Made by a program: the position numbers and the translations under genes. From Nitzschia sp. DOCU1 (lineage: Eukaryota; Bacillariophyta; Bacillariophyceae; Bacillariales; Bacillariaceae): DNA of 64,000 nt. Under the pieces are notes generated by a model. It was not told the origin of the DNA. It did no database searches and was given only the letters and a program-made list of their open reading frames with translations. Positions 30,621 to 39,489 of this stretch are shown here, in pieces. The stretch spans positions 868,001 to 932,000 of the forward strand of contig OX595995.1 in assembly GCA_951394045.1 (NCBI GenBank), given 5' to 3'. Every line of letters begins with the position of its first letter. Position 1 is the first letter of the stretch.

Positions 30621-31713
30621 CTATGGCTTCAAAGCAAGCCCGCACCAGACGAGACCAATAGCAATCGCCAAGAATGACGAAAAGAAGCTGAGCTTCTGCG
30701 GAATATCTGGCCGATTGAAGACTTCACCCGCTCTTCGAGTACCTTCTCCAATCAGCGTCGTGGTAATCGCCATGGCTCCCATGGTCCCTGCCGCGTACGC
30801 TGATAGGAAGGCAAGGTTTCCGCCCCACGTCGCCACAGCAATCGCCGGGGCTAGAGAAGGAGCCCCGTCCCAAGAAAATCCGTGCAACAATCCATTGAAC
30901 ATGACAGCACGTTTTTGTGCGTCCTGCTTAATTTCCGAATCTGGCGTCGCCGCGGCAGAAAGACTCTGCGGCTGCACTTCGTTCTCCCACTCTCGAGCCT
31001 CCCGGATTCCCATGGCACCAATCAAGATCAAAGACAATCCGACAGCAATTTCCGTAACATGCGAGGCACCTGCCAAAAATGCTTTGACGGTGGGAGCTCG
31101 CTGCACCTGATTTTTCAAGCCGAAAGCTAGCACACCAATAATCGTCGCAGATACACCATGACCCATCCCCCACAACGCTCCAATTCTACAAGCTTTGTAC
31201 CATCTTTGACCACAACATCTGGGCAGAAGTGCTGCAAGATGGTCGGGACCTATAAATGGGATAAGGGATAGTTAAAAGCGAAATCGTATGAGTGAGAGAA
31301 AGATGTATTCGTCAAAATTTCCCAAATTTGAAAAGGTTCGGCGACGGGGCGAAGCTGTGATGCTACGTGGAGGCGTCTGACATGCGCCCGGAAGCGACAA
31401 GTGGCGCAAAGAAAAATACGATCGACGATGACGACCAACGAAACTCACCGGCAATGGCGTGAAGTCCTCCAGCGAAGAATCCACCAGTAAGAGCACCAGC
31501 AATTGCACCAGCCACAGGTGCCGCAGCCACATTCAAGGCTGTGGAGGGCGATCTTGATGCCGAATCGAATCCATTTCGTTGAAAAAGTGGGTTCTTCTGG
31601 AATTTACCAGAAGATTTCAATCCGATCGACGGGTTTGTTCGGGAAACAGTAGAGAAGGCGTCGGAAGATGCCAGAGTCAGAAGAACAAGGATCGAAATAA
31701 CTCGATAACTCAT
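30621..31713 (-). CDS. NicO-type (nickel/cobalt) transporter, probably plastid or secretory
   Basis: Two exons, 31713-31449 and 31249-30621; the intron of 199 bases is GTGAGT...ATAG. 297 residues. The N-terminus is a signal-like segment (VISILVLLTLASSDAF), with Phe after SSDA, resembling a diatom plastid presequence. The splice rebuilds GGLHAIAG-PDHLAALL, giving His-x4-Asp-His, the metal-binding motif of the NiCoT/NicO (RcnA-like) superfamily, followed by GALWGMGHGVSA. Further TM segments are GVLAFGLKN, EIAVGLSLILIGAMGI, LAFLSAYAAGTMGAMAI and FLAIAIGLVWCGLAL. Plants have plastid members described as high-affinity nickel-transport family proteins. Metal specificity cannot be read here. This is the intact partner of the decayed copy at 28796-29413. 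Confidence 0.82.
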
Positions 31714-32491
31714 TGTTGTTTGTCTTTGGATAGATTATTCACGGAATCGGTGCAACTCAAATGCGGTGGGGCTTGGTGCAATGGCCGCCAAGCCAAAAAG
31801 AGCAATCGTGAACTTGAAGACGTCGGTCTCATCAAAGCGTGTGTGGCGGGAGGTGTGATGTGGCTCCGGCGCGCGCGTAATTTTTGCAGCCAACACGCAC
31901 GTAGGACAAACGCGTGGCGGTCTGACGGTTTTGGTCGCACGAGTCAAACTCATATCCTGACGACAACGTTGGACCGACGACACTATGCCTGAGGGTAGGC
32001 TGAAAGAGCGACGGGAGTCTCACTGCTGCTGCAGATATACATCAACTTCTCTCGTGAGTCATTTCTAGTTTCTGGAGTAGCTAGAATTAGTCATGAAATG
32101 GTGATGAGATTGTACGTTGCATATTTACGCAAAGTTTGAAAGTACGAGTAACAATAACAGTTCTCGTTGCATGGGCGATGCTATGATAGAGTTTCGATTG
32201 GGTTCGCGCGCATGTGACGGGTTGTTACAAGGAAGAAACGAATTCTCCCACCCAACGGAGTCTACAACTCAGTTGTAACTATTTAACTCATTAGCAAGGT
32301 AGCTTCCATACATTCGCTGCTTTGACCCGTCCAAGCACTTCCGATCCTCGACGATTCTCTAGGAAAGAAGGATCCCGGTGATCCGACGCTCGTCTCACTC
32401 TTTCAACAAAAGAAGAAAGTACCAGAGCAAGAAACGTGACAGAACCCGGGCATTGATGTGGCAAAGACCAGACAACCAAGGATTGCTCTCA
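31714..32491. other. Intergenic, no supported gene
   Basis: 778 bases holding the promoter of the NicO-type gene at the left and the 3' flank of the minus-strand gene at 32492. The many overlapping frames (31579-32023) have no motif. Confidence 0.4.
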
Positions 32492-33250
32492 CTATCGAGC
32501 CATGCTGGCTGCCTCTGGTGCCTCCATATCAGGTGTTGGTTTCGCATCTTCAGCCAAATCTTCGTCGTCTTCGATGCCCAAAAATTGGAACTCTTCACTC
32601 CCGTCGTTGCTAGCTCGTCGGAAACGATAGGAGCTTAATTCGTAAAATCGAAGTAGAATGATATTCGTCTCTGCTTTGCCCGATGCGTTCTGCCAATTCC
32701 ATAGGAATGCATCCAATTTCACACCCCTGTTATTTTTCAGAAGCTTCTTGTTTGCTTGCTTAACCCAGTCCTCATTTAGCAACTCCACGAAACGCCGCTT
32801 TGTACTTTCCTGGTCCCTCATCAGACCACAACAGCACATCTCTGCTGGTAATTTCTCACAGGCCTTGACGAAGTCATCCCGAAGTTTCAGGTCCTCCCAG
32901 GCCTTCAGCGCATCTCGGAAGGTCCTCTCTTTTCCTTTTAGTACATGCTTCTCCATGTCAGCTCGAACATTCAACAAGGGTTCCGACACGACTTCCAGGG
33001 CACCGACGATTCCTCGTGCACGTTGCCATTTGAACGCGGAGTTGTCTTTAGTCGAAAACAGGTGATTTCCAGATGCTGATGCTTCAGATTCTGCATGACT
33101 TGTAGTCGGCAGTAGAAGCGACTTTGAGCTTCTTGAAGATATATCGAATCCAGCTTGTTCTGAAAACTCTAATCTAGGTGTCGATGCCACCGCGGCATCT
33201 TGTGGGCTGCTGTCGTTTTCTGTCGTCGGTTCTGATTCTGTGGATGCCAT
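32492..33250 (-). CDS. Unrecognised protein, CCGL family member 1
   Basis: 252 residues from the ATG at 33250, intronless. An acidic/Ser-rich leader (about 1-75) is followed by a conserved core also found at 46150-46788. Shared pieces include S/A-AFKW, G-A-L/F-E-V, W-E/K-x-x-K-L, P-A/P-E-x-x-CCGL, L-L-N-x-x-W and F-L/V-W-N/S-W-x-N-x-SG-A. A double Cys in CCCGLM, no TM and no signal peptide suggest a soluble protein. The tail is acidic (DDEDLAEDAK). The two copies lie 13 kb apart and are diverged, so this is a dispersed family. I do not recognise the domain. Confidence 0.7.
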   Translation of the reverse strand: MASTESEPTTENDSSPQDAAVASTPRLEFSEQAGFDISSRSSKSLLLPTTSHAESEASASGNHLFSTKDNSAFKWQRARGIVGALEVVSEPLLNVRADMEKHVLKGKERTFRDALKAWEDLKLRDDFVKACEKLPAEMCCCGLMRDQESTKRRFVELLNEDWVKQANKKLLKNNRGVKLDAFLWNWQNASGKAETNIILLRFYELSSYRFRRASNDGSEEFQFLGIEDDEDLAEDAKPTPDMEAPEAASMAR

Positions 33251-33528
33251 GTTGATAAAGATTTTATGGTAAAATCGGCTAATACCTTTCCACTAGGGTG
33301 CTGTTTACTGACGCCTCTGGCAAGTTCTGCCAACAAAAGCAACCCCCTTCTCTATCGAAATGAAGGATCTGCCACCGCTGTGACAGGCACGGCCGGGAAA
33401 CCGCCTACGGTAGAGCGGAACGCTCGGCAGATTTTCGCTTTTTCCGAGAATGACCCTCGCCTTCATTTGGCCAGATGGCTATTATGTAGCGCGCGCAGAC
33501 GGCTCGGATACAAAAACGTCACTGGAGT

Positions 33529-33560
33529 CTATGGGCGCGACAACGCATAGGAAAATACCC
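33529..33560 (+). repeat. Left terminal inverted repeat
   Basis: 32 bases, an exact reverse complement of 35319-35350. It starts CTATGGGCGCG and ends GGAAAATACCC. Confidence 0.85.
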
Positions 33561-33783
33561 TAAAATAAAGTTTATCTGCTAACGTATATTTATATAAATG
33601 GCAATCCCGCGACTTTCACGTGGGAATGGACCAGTTCGAGCCATTCACATCAATTGTTGGTGGCAATGATCAGATCGCGACGAAATTGCCATCCGACAAA
33701 AATGGGGTAACTTGCCACACTGACGGATGGGGAAATGAAAAATACTATGGAGGTCGAAGTCGATTCGGCGCGCAGTGCTTGGA

Positions 33784-33893
33784 ACTTAGCATAAGTATTC
33801 CACGCAGAGCTTCAAATTTAGCATAAGTATTCCACGCAGAGCTTCAAATTTAGCATAAGTATGGTACGCAGAGCTACGAATTTAGCTTCACTC
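33784..33893. repeat. Three direct repeats of about 33 bases
   Basis: Units share CTTAGCATAAGTATTCCACG and GCAGAGCTTCAAATTTAG; the third unit has changes (GGTACG for CCACG). They lie subterminally in the inverted-repeat element. Confidence 0.85.
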
Positions 33894-33961
33894 GCGCATC
33901 GCGTTGCTTCCGAACCACGCACAATAACACAACAATAGCCAAAACAGTGGCGAACGTGGCT

Positions 33962-34235
33962 GTTCCGAAATCGCGTGGTTACAAAATAGTGTGTTACGAA
34001 ACTGCGTGTTGTGAAATCTCGGGAAATCACCTGGAGTTACAAAAGCGCGTTTTGCGAAATCGCGTTGTGGTGCGAAATGGCTTCTTATGAAATCTTGTTT
34101 TTATGAAATTGCGTCTTGTGAAGTCTTAGGAAATCGCGTAATGTTACGAAAGCGAGTGGTGCGAAATCGTGTCTTATGAAATATTGTGTTCCGAAAAGCG
34201 TGCATTGCGAAATCTAGTGTGACGAAAGCGAGTGC
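33962..34235. repeat. Degenerate GAAATCGCGT-type array
   Basis: About twenty loose copies of a GCGAAATCGCGT/TGAAATCTTG-like motif, spaced 10-20 bases apart, fill 270 bases. There is no open frame of note. In this setting they could be subterminal transposase-binding repeats; that is inference. Confidence 0.65.
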
Positions 34236-34580
34236 TCTACTAGCTACCGATAGTACTTGCGTCGTCTATTGGGGCCGTGAATTAGCGTAATGTTAATGAT
34301 AATGCTCTGGCTAGCACTGGCGTCGTTGACGCCGACGCCCCCGCCGCTATAGTCATAAAGTAACATAACAAGACAGAGCAAGAACATTAGCAGTGATGTG
34401 GCTGGCATCGCTATTGCTCTCGCAGATCTAGCTAGCTAGAGTAGTGGTGTTATTCGTTGAGTGAATGTAGTCATACAGCTCGAGGAGCATGCAGCTTACA
34501 GATCTTTCAGAGAGATCCAAAGCGATCCTCGTGACTGTCTCGGCAAGAAGAGTAGCAAGGATCTTAGTTTACCAGAAAAT

Positions 34581-34603
34581 GATTCCGCGCTTCGCGCGGA
34601 ATC
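34581..34603. repeat. Perfect hairpin inside the TIR element
   Basis: Ten-base arms GATTCCGCGC and GCGCGGAATC around a TTC loop. Confidence 0.8.
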
Positions 34604-34820
34604 GAGCTAATCAAAATCTCATCCGTCAGTGTGGAAAATTTGCCCAAAAATGACAATGACAATGGTGCATTCTATGGCATCGTTCTTATTCCCTAGACTA
34701 GCTCCGCCCTACCGCACCAACAGACTTCTCAAAAACATACCAATAGAGCTCTGTGCAAAACGGGTACGGCGGCGAGATCATTTTGACGCCACAGTAGTAA
34801 GGAACAGTGACCATGCAGGG

Positions 34821-35251
34821 TGTATGGTTTGATCGTGGCAGCAACCGTCGGTTTGTGTTTGGTGCTGCTGGGCCCTGACACTCACACGAGCACTGCCGAT
34901 CATGTCCTGGTCAAGCCTTCATCTGCTACTAGTAGCATGGCAACCACGTTATCTGCTGCTCGACAACCCCGTTGGCACATTTTCAAATATGTCAATGTGG
35001 TAGCGTCGCTGTTGTTTGTGGCCAGTGTCGCACAATTTGGCTTGCATGCCATTTGTTCGTTTTCGAAATGACAAAGACCACCATAAAACAACCACAAAGA
35101 CTACCTCATCCTTTGTGTGTGTTTTGTGTTATAATAGTCCACCATGGCTTCGACTGCTACTGCTACTACTATCGGCATGCGCTTGGATGCCATGTTGAGT
35201 CACTTGGACGATTTGAGTTCCACTCAATTGTATGGTTTGATCGTGGCGTGA
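34821..35251 (+). pseudogene. Rearranged small membrane-protein gene inside the TIR element
   Basis: A 19-base sequence TGTATGGTTTGATCGTGGC occurs at 34821-34839 and again at 35229-35247. From the first copy a frame runs to 35071 (YGLIVAATVGLCLVLLGP, ending in FGLHAICSFSK), with two hydrophobic stretches but no ATG at its head. From an ATG at 35144 a second frame encodes 35 residues that end exactly in QLYGLIVA before a stop. The end of the downstream frame equals the beginning of the upstream one. The pieces therefore look like the N- and C-terminal parts of one two-TM protein of about 111 residues in swapped order, with the overlap duplicated at the break. Confidence 0.55.
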
Positions 35252-35318
35252 TCGCCGGCATGGTAAAATTGCGCGCCGGCCTCATATATATCTACGGTCC
35301 GGTATAAAAAAAATCTTG

Positions 35319-35350
35319 GGGTATTTTCCTATGCGTTGTCGCGCCCATAG
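35319..35350 (-). repeat. Right terminal inverted repeat
   Basis: An exact inverse of the left terminal repeat; followed by AGT, the putative target duplication. Confidence 0.85.
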
Positions 35351-35594
35351 AGTCACACGGACAATTTGATGATTGCATAGAAAATGGAAACGCGAGAAAT
35401 TCCAGATTCCGCCTGGTCAGTCGAAACCATTGAAAAACACGACTCCGAAGCATGGCACACTTTCCCGCGATCTCTTCTCATCTCATTTCAATTCTTCCCG
35501 AACGCCTCGAAGCTCCGCTCTAAAACACCACGACTAGGTTTACGAGAGAGGACGACACCATTAAATTCGCATCATCAATACACTTTCAATAACA

Positions 35595-36053
35595 ATGGCA
35601 CACTACAGCCAACTACCCCAATTTGAAAACGTTGAAATTCAACGAGCCCCAGAAAGCAATGGCGCGATCAGGTCGATCACGATAACCAAAGAAACCAAGC
35701 CGGACGGTTCTATCGTGCGGCGTAAAGAAACGCTCCTGGAAAGTGGAAAGATGTTGGTGGAAGAATATGTTATATCTGGAGGGCCGCAATCCTCCGGCCT
35801 AAGGTTTCTTCCTGCTCCCGCTGTCTACACTGCTGCCGCTGAAATTTTACCTCTTTTTCACCGACCGCCGCCGCCCTCCAAGCAAATTTCCGAATCCAAT
35901 GACCGATACCCAACTTGGTGCAAGCTAAGTGGATGCATTTTATTATTGTTGATTTTACTTCAAGTTTTTCTGTGGTTCATGCTACGGTCGGGGAAAGATT
36001 TCGATTCAATTGCCGTGTCTTTTCGGGATTTTTGGGGTCATACCATATCATAA
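35595..36053 (+). CDS. Single-TM protein, unknown
   Basis: 152 residues from the ATG at 35595, beginning MAHYSQLPQFENVEIQR. The first 110 residues are soluble (SITITKETKPDGSIVRRKE, KMLVEEYVISGG), followed by a Pro-rich stretch (HRPPPPSK) and one TM helix (LSGCILLLLILLQVFLWFML, about 110-130), then a short tail. This suggests a tail-anchored or type III membrane protein. No family recognised. It lies 245 bases downstream of the TIR element, whose insertion left the frame intact. Confidence 0.55.
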   Translation: MAHYSQLPQFENVEIQRAPESNGAIRSITITKETKPDGSIVRRKETLLESGKMLVEEYVISGGPQSSGLRFLPAPAVYTAAAEILPLFHRPPPPSKQISESNDRYPTWCKLSGCILLLLILLQVFLWFMLRSGKDFDSIAVSFRDFWGHTIS

Positions 36054-36713
36054 ATGACACGGCTGCAACTCAAGGAATATAACTCTGGGGCGATAACATG
36101 GTTAGTGCTCTTGTCAATTGATAACTTTCTGTCTCCAGATAAGAAATCTTGGTCGGCCGTAGGCTTTCGACTCTACTCTGAAAGGACGAGCATTCTAAAT
36201 CATCGGGAACTGCTCTGGTGCTGATCATCGTCTTGCTACCTGAAGTCTAAGAACTCTAACGAGATCTTTTACTGCTTCACCTAGTCGATCAACTGAGCTA
36301 AGTAGAAAAGTTTATTACTCGGTCTGCCAGCCCTTTCTCTCTTCTCTCTCTACTAGTAGCTACTAGCGGCATTTGACTACACGACTGGCCTGAGTTGACG
36401 CGTCGATCAAGTCAACCTTGTCAAGGAGCTGTTTCGGTGTTATTGGGGAGACGCTCTCGCCCGGCGTCTTCGGGAAGCATGTGACGTCGGCACTACGAAA
36501 TTTCGAGTCGTGCGTATCAGTACCATTCTGTCGTAGGCGTCTACCTCTATGTCATGCGGACTTCGCGTTGTTGCCGTTACGGCGTCACGTGTCACAAGAA
36601 GAGCCGCCCTCTTGCTTTTTTCGGCAGAACTCTCTTGGCATCTAAAAATGCTCACAAAATCACGACAAACACGAAATACGAACTCGACGAAACACCCCTG
36701 ATCCGAATCAGCA
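36054..36713. other. Intergenic, possibly with an upstream coding frame
   Basis: About 660 bases. The plus frame 36554-36787 includes an acidic stretch (ELDETPLIRISNEEIDDEPI) that looks coding and runs into the next gene in another frame; see the separate finding. The rest shows nothing. Confidence 0.35.
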
Positions 36714-37031
36714 ATGAAGAAATCGACGATGAACCAATCGAGGAAGAACAACAAGACCACGTTGTACAAGGAAGATCAGCTTCATGATGAGTCTGACAAT
36801 ACTTCGGTGGGAAGTCTAGATACCCTGGAATCGATCCAACACATCTACCAGCACCAACCACAACCCCAATGGCCGTGGAGGCGATATCTTCCAGAAAGGT
36901 ACATTCCTCCACCACACGGTGAATGTGAACATCACGGATCAGAGCAATGCGAGTTTTGCGGTCCACCCCCACCTACGGATGCGGCTTATCTGAAACAATA
37001 TCGCGTTCATCTACCGTCGCTCTTGGAATAA
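36714..37031 (+). CDS. Short hypothetical protein with Cys/His cluster
   Basis: 105 residues from the ATG at 36714. A basic/polar head is followed by an acidic DESDNTSVGSLDTLES stretch, a Pro/Gln/Trp-rich segment (QPQPQWPWRRYLPERYIPPP), and a compact C-EHHGSEQCEFC-G Cys/His cluster that could bind zinc. Convergent with pyruvate kinase, with 47 bases between the stops. The true N-terminus may lie upstream in another frame, joined by a splice or affected by an indel. No family recognised. Confidence 0.5.
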   Translation: MKKSTMNQSRKNNKTTLYKEDQLHDESDNTSVGSLDTLESIQHIYQHQPQPQWPWRRYLPERYIPPPHGECEHHGSEQCEFCGPPPPTDAAYLKQYRVHLPSLLE

Positions 37032-37078
37032 TGAGGGGGTCGGTTTCTACTTGTAAACCATCAAGTTAGAATAACATC

Positions 37079-38969
37079 TTAGACCATGGATTTTTTGAGT
37101 GTAACAACTTTCATATTGTGTGAGAATTCGTGCATTTCGTGGTTCTTTCCTTTGGTTCTGTCCACAAGAATGATTCTGTCGCCAGCTTTGGCAAATCCAA
37201 GTTCCTTTGCGGTACGAATCGCCTCTGCTCGGAGCTTGGACATGCTCGTACTCGAGGAATACGGATCGAGTGTGCTTTGCAGCATAATTGGTATAATTGA
37301 ACGATGGAGTTGTAGGCGTCTTGCCACTTGGGGGTCAGTGCAAAACGATAGCACCGGAACTGAAGGCATGTGTCGGGCCACGGCTCTGGCGACTCTTCCA
37401 GATGCCGAAATGAGGATAATCTTGTCAGCCTTCATAACTCTGGCAGATCGGACTGCTGAAGCAGCGACAGAATCTAACTCTTGCTCTTCCGGAGACAACT
37501 TTTCGTGAAATTCTTGGTTCCACTTCATTACATGGGTTTCATCTCGAATGAGATCAGCTTCGTGGACGACAGATGCCATGGATTTTATAGATTCGATTGG
37601 ATAGGCACCGGCAGCTGTTTCACCACTCAACATGACTGCGTCGGCTCCGTCTAACACTGCCGTTCCCACGTCCGTTACCTCTGCCCGAGTGGGACGGGGG
37701 TTTCTTATCATACTGTCAAGCATCTGTGAATTGGCAAGTCAGCAATGTGATGGGAAATTGCACTTTGAGCTTCAACGAGGAACGCATATCGTACCTGAGT
37801 CGCCACAATGACCGGCTTTCCAGCATAGTTGCACTTCTCCACCATCATCTTTTGGGCTTTGAATACTTTGCTGTAGGGGATTTCGACTCCAAGCTGTAGA
37901 ATGACAACATACGTTGAATTAGAAGTGGTCCTAGCCCATGTGCAAGGCCCAGAAACAAATGAAACAGGCTACTTACGTCTCCTCGAGCAACCATAATACC
38001 GTCGGATTCTGCCAAAATCTCGTCGAAATTGTCAACTCCTTCCTTGTTTTCAATCTTCGAGATTACCAACGGTCGAATGCGAGCCTTCCCGCCCACATCC
38101 GGAAGATCTGCAACGCAGCGCTCCAAAAAAGCAATGACAGAACGCACATTGGCACCATTTCGGATAAAGGAAGCGGCGATGTAGTCCGCTCCGACTTCAC
38201 ACGCCCACTGAAGGTCCCGTTTGTCTTTGTCTGTCAAGGCCGGCAGGTCGAGCTCCATACCTGGGAGGTTCACGCCCTTATTCTTTTTGATTGGGCCGGC
38301 ATTCAGGGCCTCAGTGACAACAAACTTGCCCCCATCGTCAATTTCAACCACTTGTAGCGCTATCAAGCCGTCATCGAGAAGTACCACACTACCCAATTCA
38401 ACCGTTTTGGCAATGCTCATGTAGTCAATTTGGATAATCCTGTCAGTGTCACCTTCCTTGGGAGCCGGTAGTGAGGAGACTTCTTCAATTGTCAAAATAA
38501 CCTTTGCACCGGTCTCAATCTGCAGAACATCTGCGTTTCCGGCCAATGGCCCTGTGCGGATTTCAGGTCCTTTGGTGTCTACCAAGATGGCACGGAGATT
38601 GTTCGGAACTTCTATATCCGCTGCCTTGCCAACACTCAGGGACTGGTGGCTACCTTTGCAGGCTCGAACAGCATCCGCGAGGCTCTGGGGATAGGTGTAA
38701 TCACTACCAGCGTGACTAAAGTTCAATCTCGCCACATGCATTCCATGACTCATCAACTCTCCGATTCGTTGGTCACTGGCAGGTCCGAGGGTGCACACAA
38801 TTTTGGTGTGTGTCCCCGTGGGCGGTAGCTTGTTGAGGCGAAGGTCCAGCAAATCGATCTTCTTGTGGCGTGCTCGGAATTGAAAACCCCCATGGACCCC
38901 AATTGGCGCGGCGAACGTTTGTGGTTTCGCCAATAGCTTTGTAGCCGTTCTGGAAGCGACTGAGAACAT
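37079..38969 (-). CDS. Pyruvate kinase
   Basis: Three exons, 38969-37977, 37893-37795 and 37723-37079, 578 residues; introns 37976-37894 and 37794-37724 are GT-AG, phase 0. The 33-codon middle exon restores [16 protein letters not shown]...[14 protein letters not shown]. Catalytic and binding features are [51 protein letters not shown] (catalytic Lys), MVARGDLGVEIP and [16 protein letters not shown]; the C-terminal domain carries [20 protein letters not shown]. It converts phosphoenolpyruvate plus ADP to pyruvate plus ATP. The first ~35 residues are basic and lack acids ([17 protein letters not shown]), which suggests a mitochondrial presequence; this is inference. It shares a divergent promoter with the DedA gene. 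Confidence 0.95.
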
Positions 38970-39489
38970 GATGGTAAAAATGAACGGCGAAGATGACTAC
39001 TACAAGTAAAAAATGCGTTTGGCTACCAGGGAAGCTGCCGTCCGAGTGAACTCTTCAGTACCGTCGTGGGAGTCTTTCAGGATCCAACAATTTGTTGATC
39101 GATCGAGGAGAGTACCAAGCTTTTTGAGGCGAAGGGGAACCTGATGCATACGTTCGAACACCCAAAGAAGGTCGTTCGGGCATCGCACCGCTCTAGAGCC
39201 GACGACGACGATGAATAAGGTATCCATCCCACGCACCTTCCCGAAGATCGCTTGGAAGCAAAAAAGACCGCGATCCAGACTGACTGTACTGTGAATGACG
39301 TCATCTTGACGTCACATGTCACCGACGTCTGTCTGATGTGCGTCGTGTATTTTGTTGCAGTATCTTCGACCAGTCCGATCACAGCGCTTCACGAAGCAAT
39401 CCGCCACAAAACACAATGGTGCCACTTTAGCTACCGTCCTCCATGCCGTTTGTGTTCTCTCAGTTCCAATATCAACCTCCTCCGTCGAC
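38970..39489. promoter_or_regulatory. Divergent promoter of pyruvate kinase and DedA/VTT gene
   Basis: 520 bases between the two starts. Two perfect TGACGTCA palindromes lie at 39296-39303 and 39307-39314, 11 bases centre to centre (about one helical turn), with a GACGTC near 39324. They lie about 180 bases from the DedA ATG and 330 from the pyruvate kinase ATG. The motif is the bZIP core of diatom CO2/cAMP-responsive elements. Confidence 0.5.

Larger units (their letters stand above)
27490..31180. repeat. Tandem duplication of a two-gene unit (about 1.9 kb each)
   Basis: Copy A spans about 27490-29440 and copy B about 29450-31180. Both begin with similar leaders (AAAGATTCCCCA at 27508 and 29456; a GGATTGATCTT block in each), then a plus-strand small gene, then a minus-strand NicO-type gene meeting it tail to tail. 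The 3' parts also match: AAAAGCAGCGCATCTAGTAT near 28740 and the same with one change near 30582. In copy A the transporter is decayed; in copy B it is intact and continues upstream to 31713. Confidence 0.8.
33529..35350. mobile_element. Non-autonomous TIR element, 1822 bases
   Basis: The ends are perfect 32-base inverted repeats, 33529-33560 and 35319-35350, beginning CTATGGGCGCGACAACG. Each end contains an internal CTATG...CATAG palindrome. The element is flanked by direct AGT triplets (33526-33528 and 35351-35353), a likely 3-base target duplication. Inside are three 33-base direct repeats, a degenerate GAAATCGCG array, a perfect 10-base-stem hairpin at 34581-34603, and a rearranged small gene. 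There is no transposase frame, so it is non-autonomous. The superfamily is not identifiable from these termini; a 3-base duplication is seen in PIF/Harbinger and CACTA types, but the ends match neither consensus. Confidence 0.8.

Noticed and set aside
33818..34030. Minus frame through the degenerate GAAATCGCG array
   Set aside because: The residues simply translate the repeat; it lies inside a mobile element.
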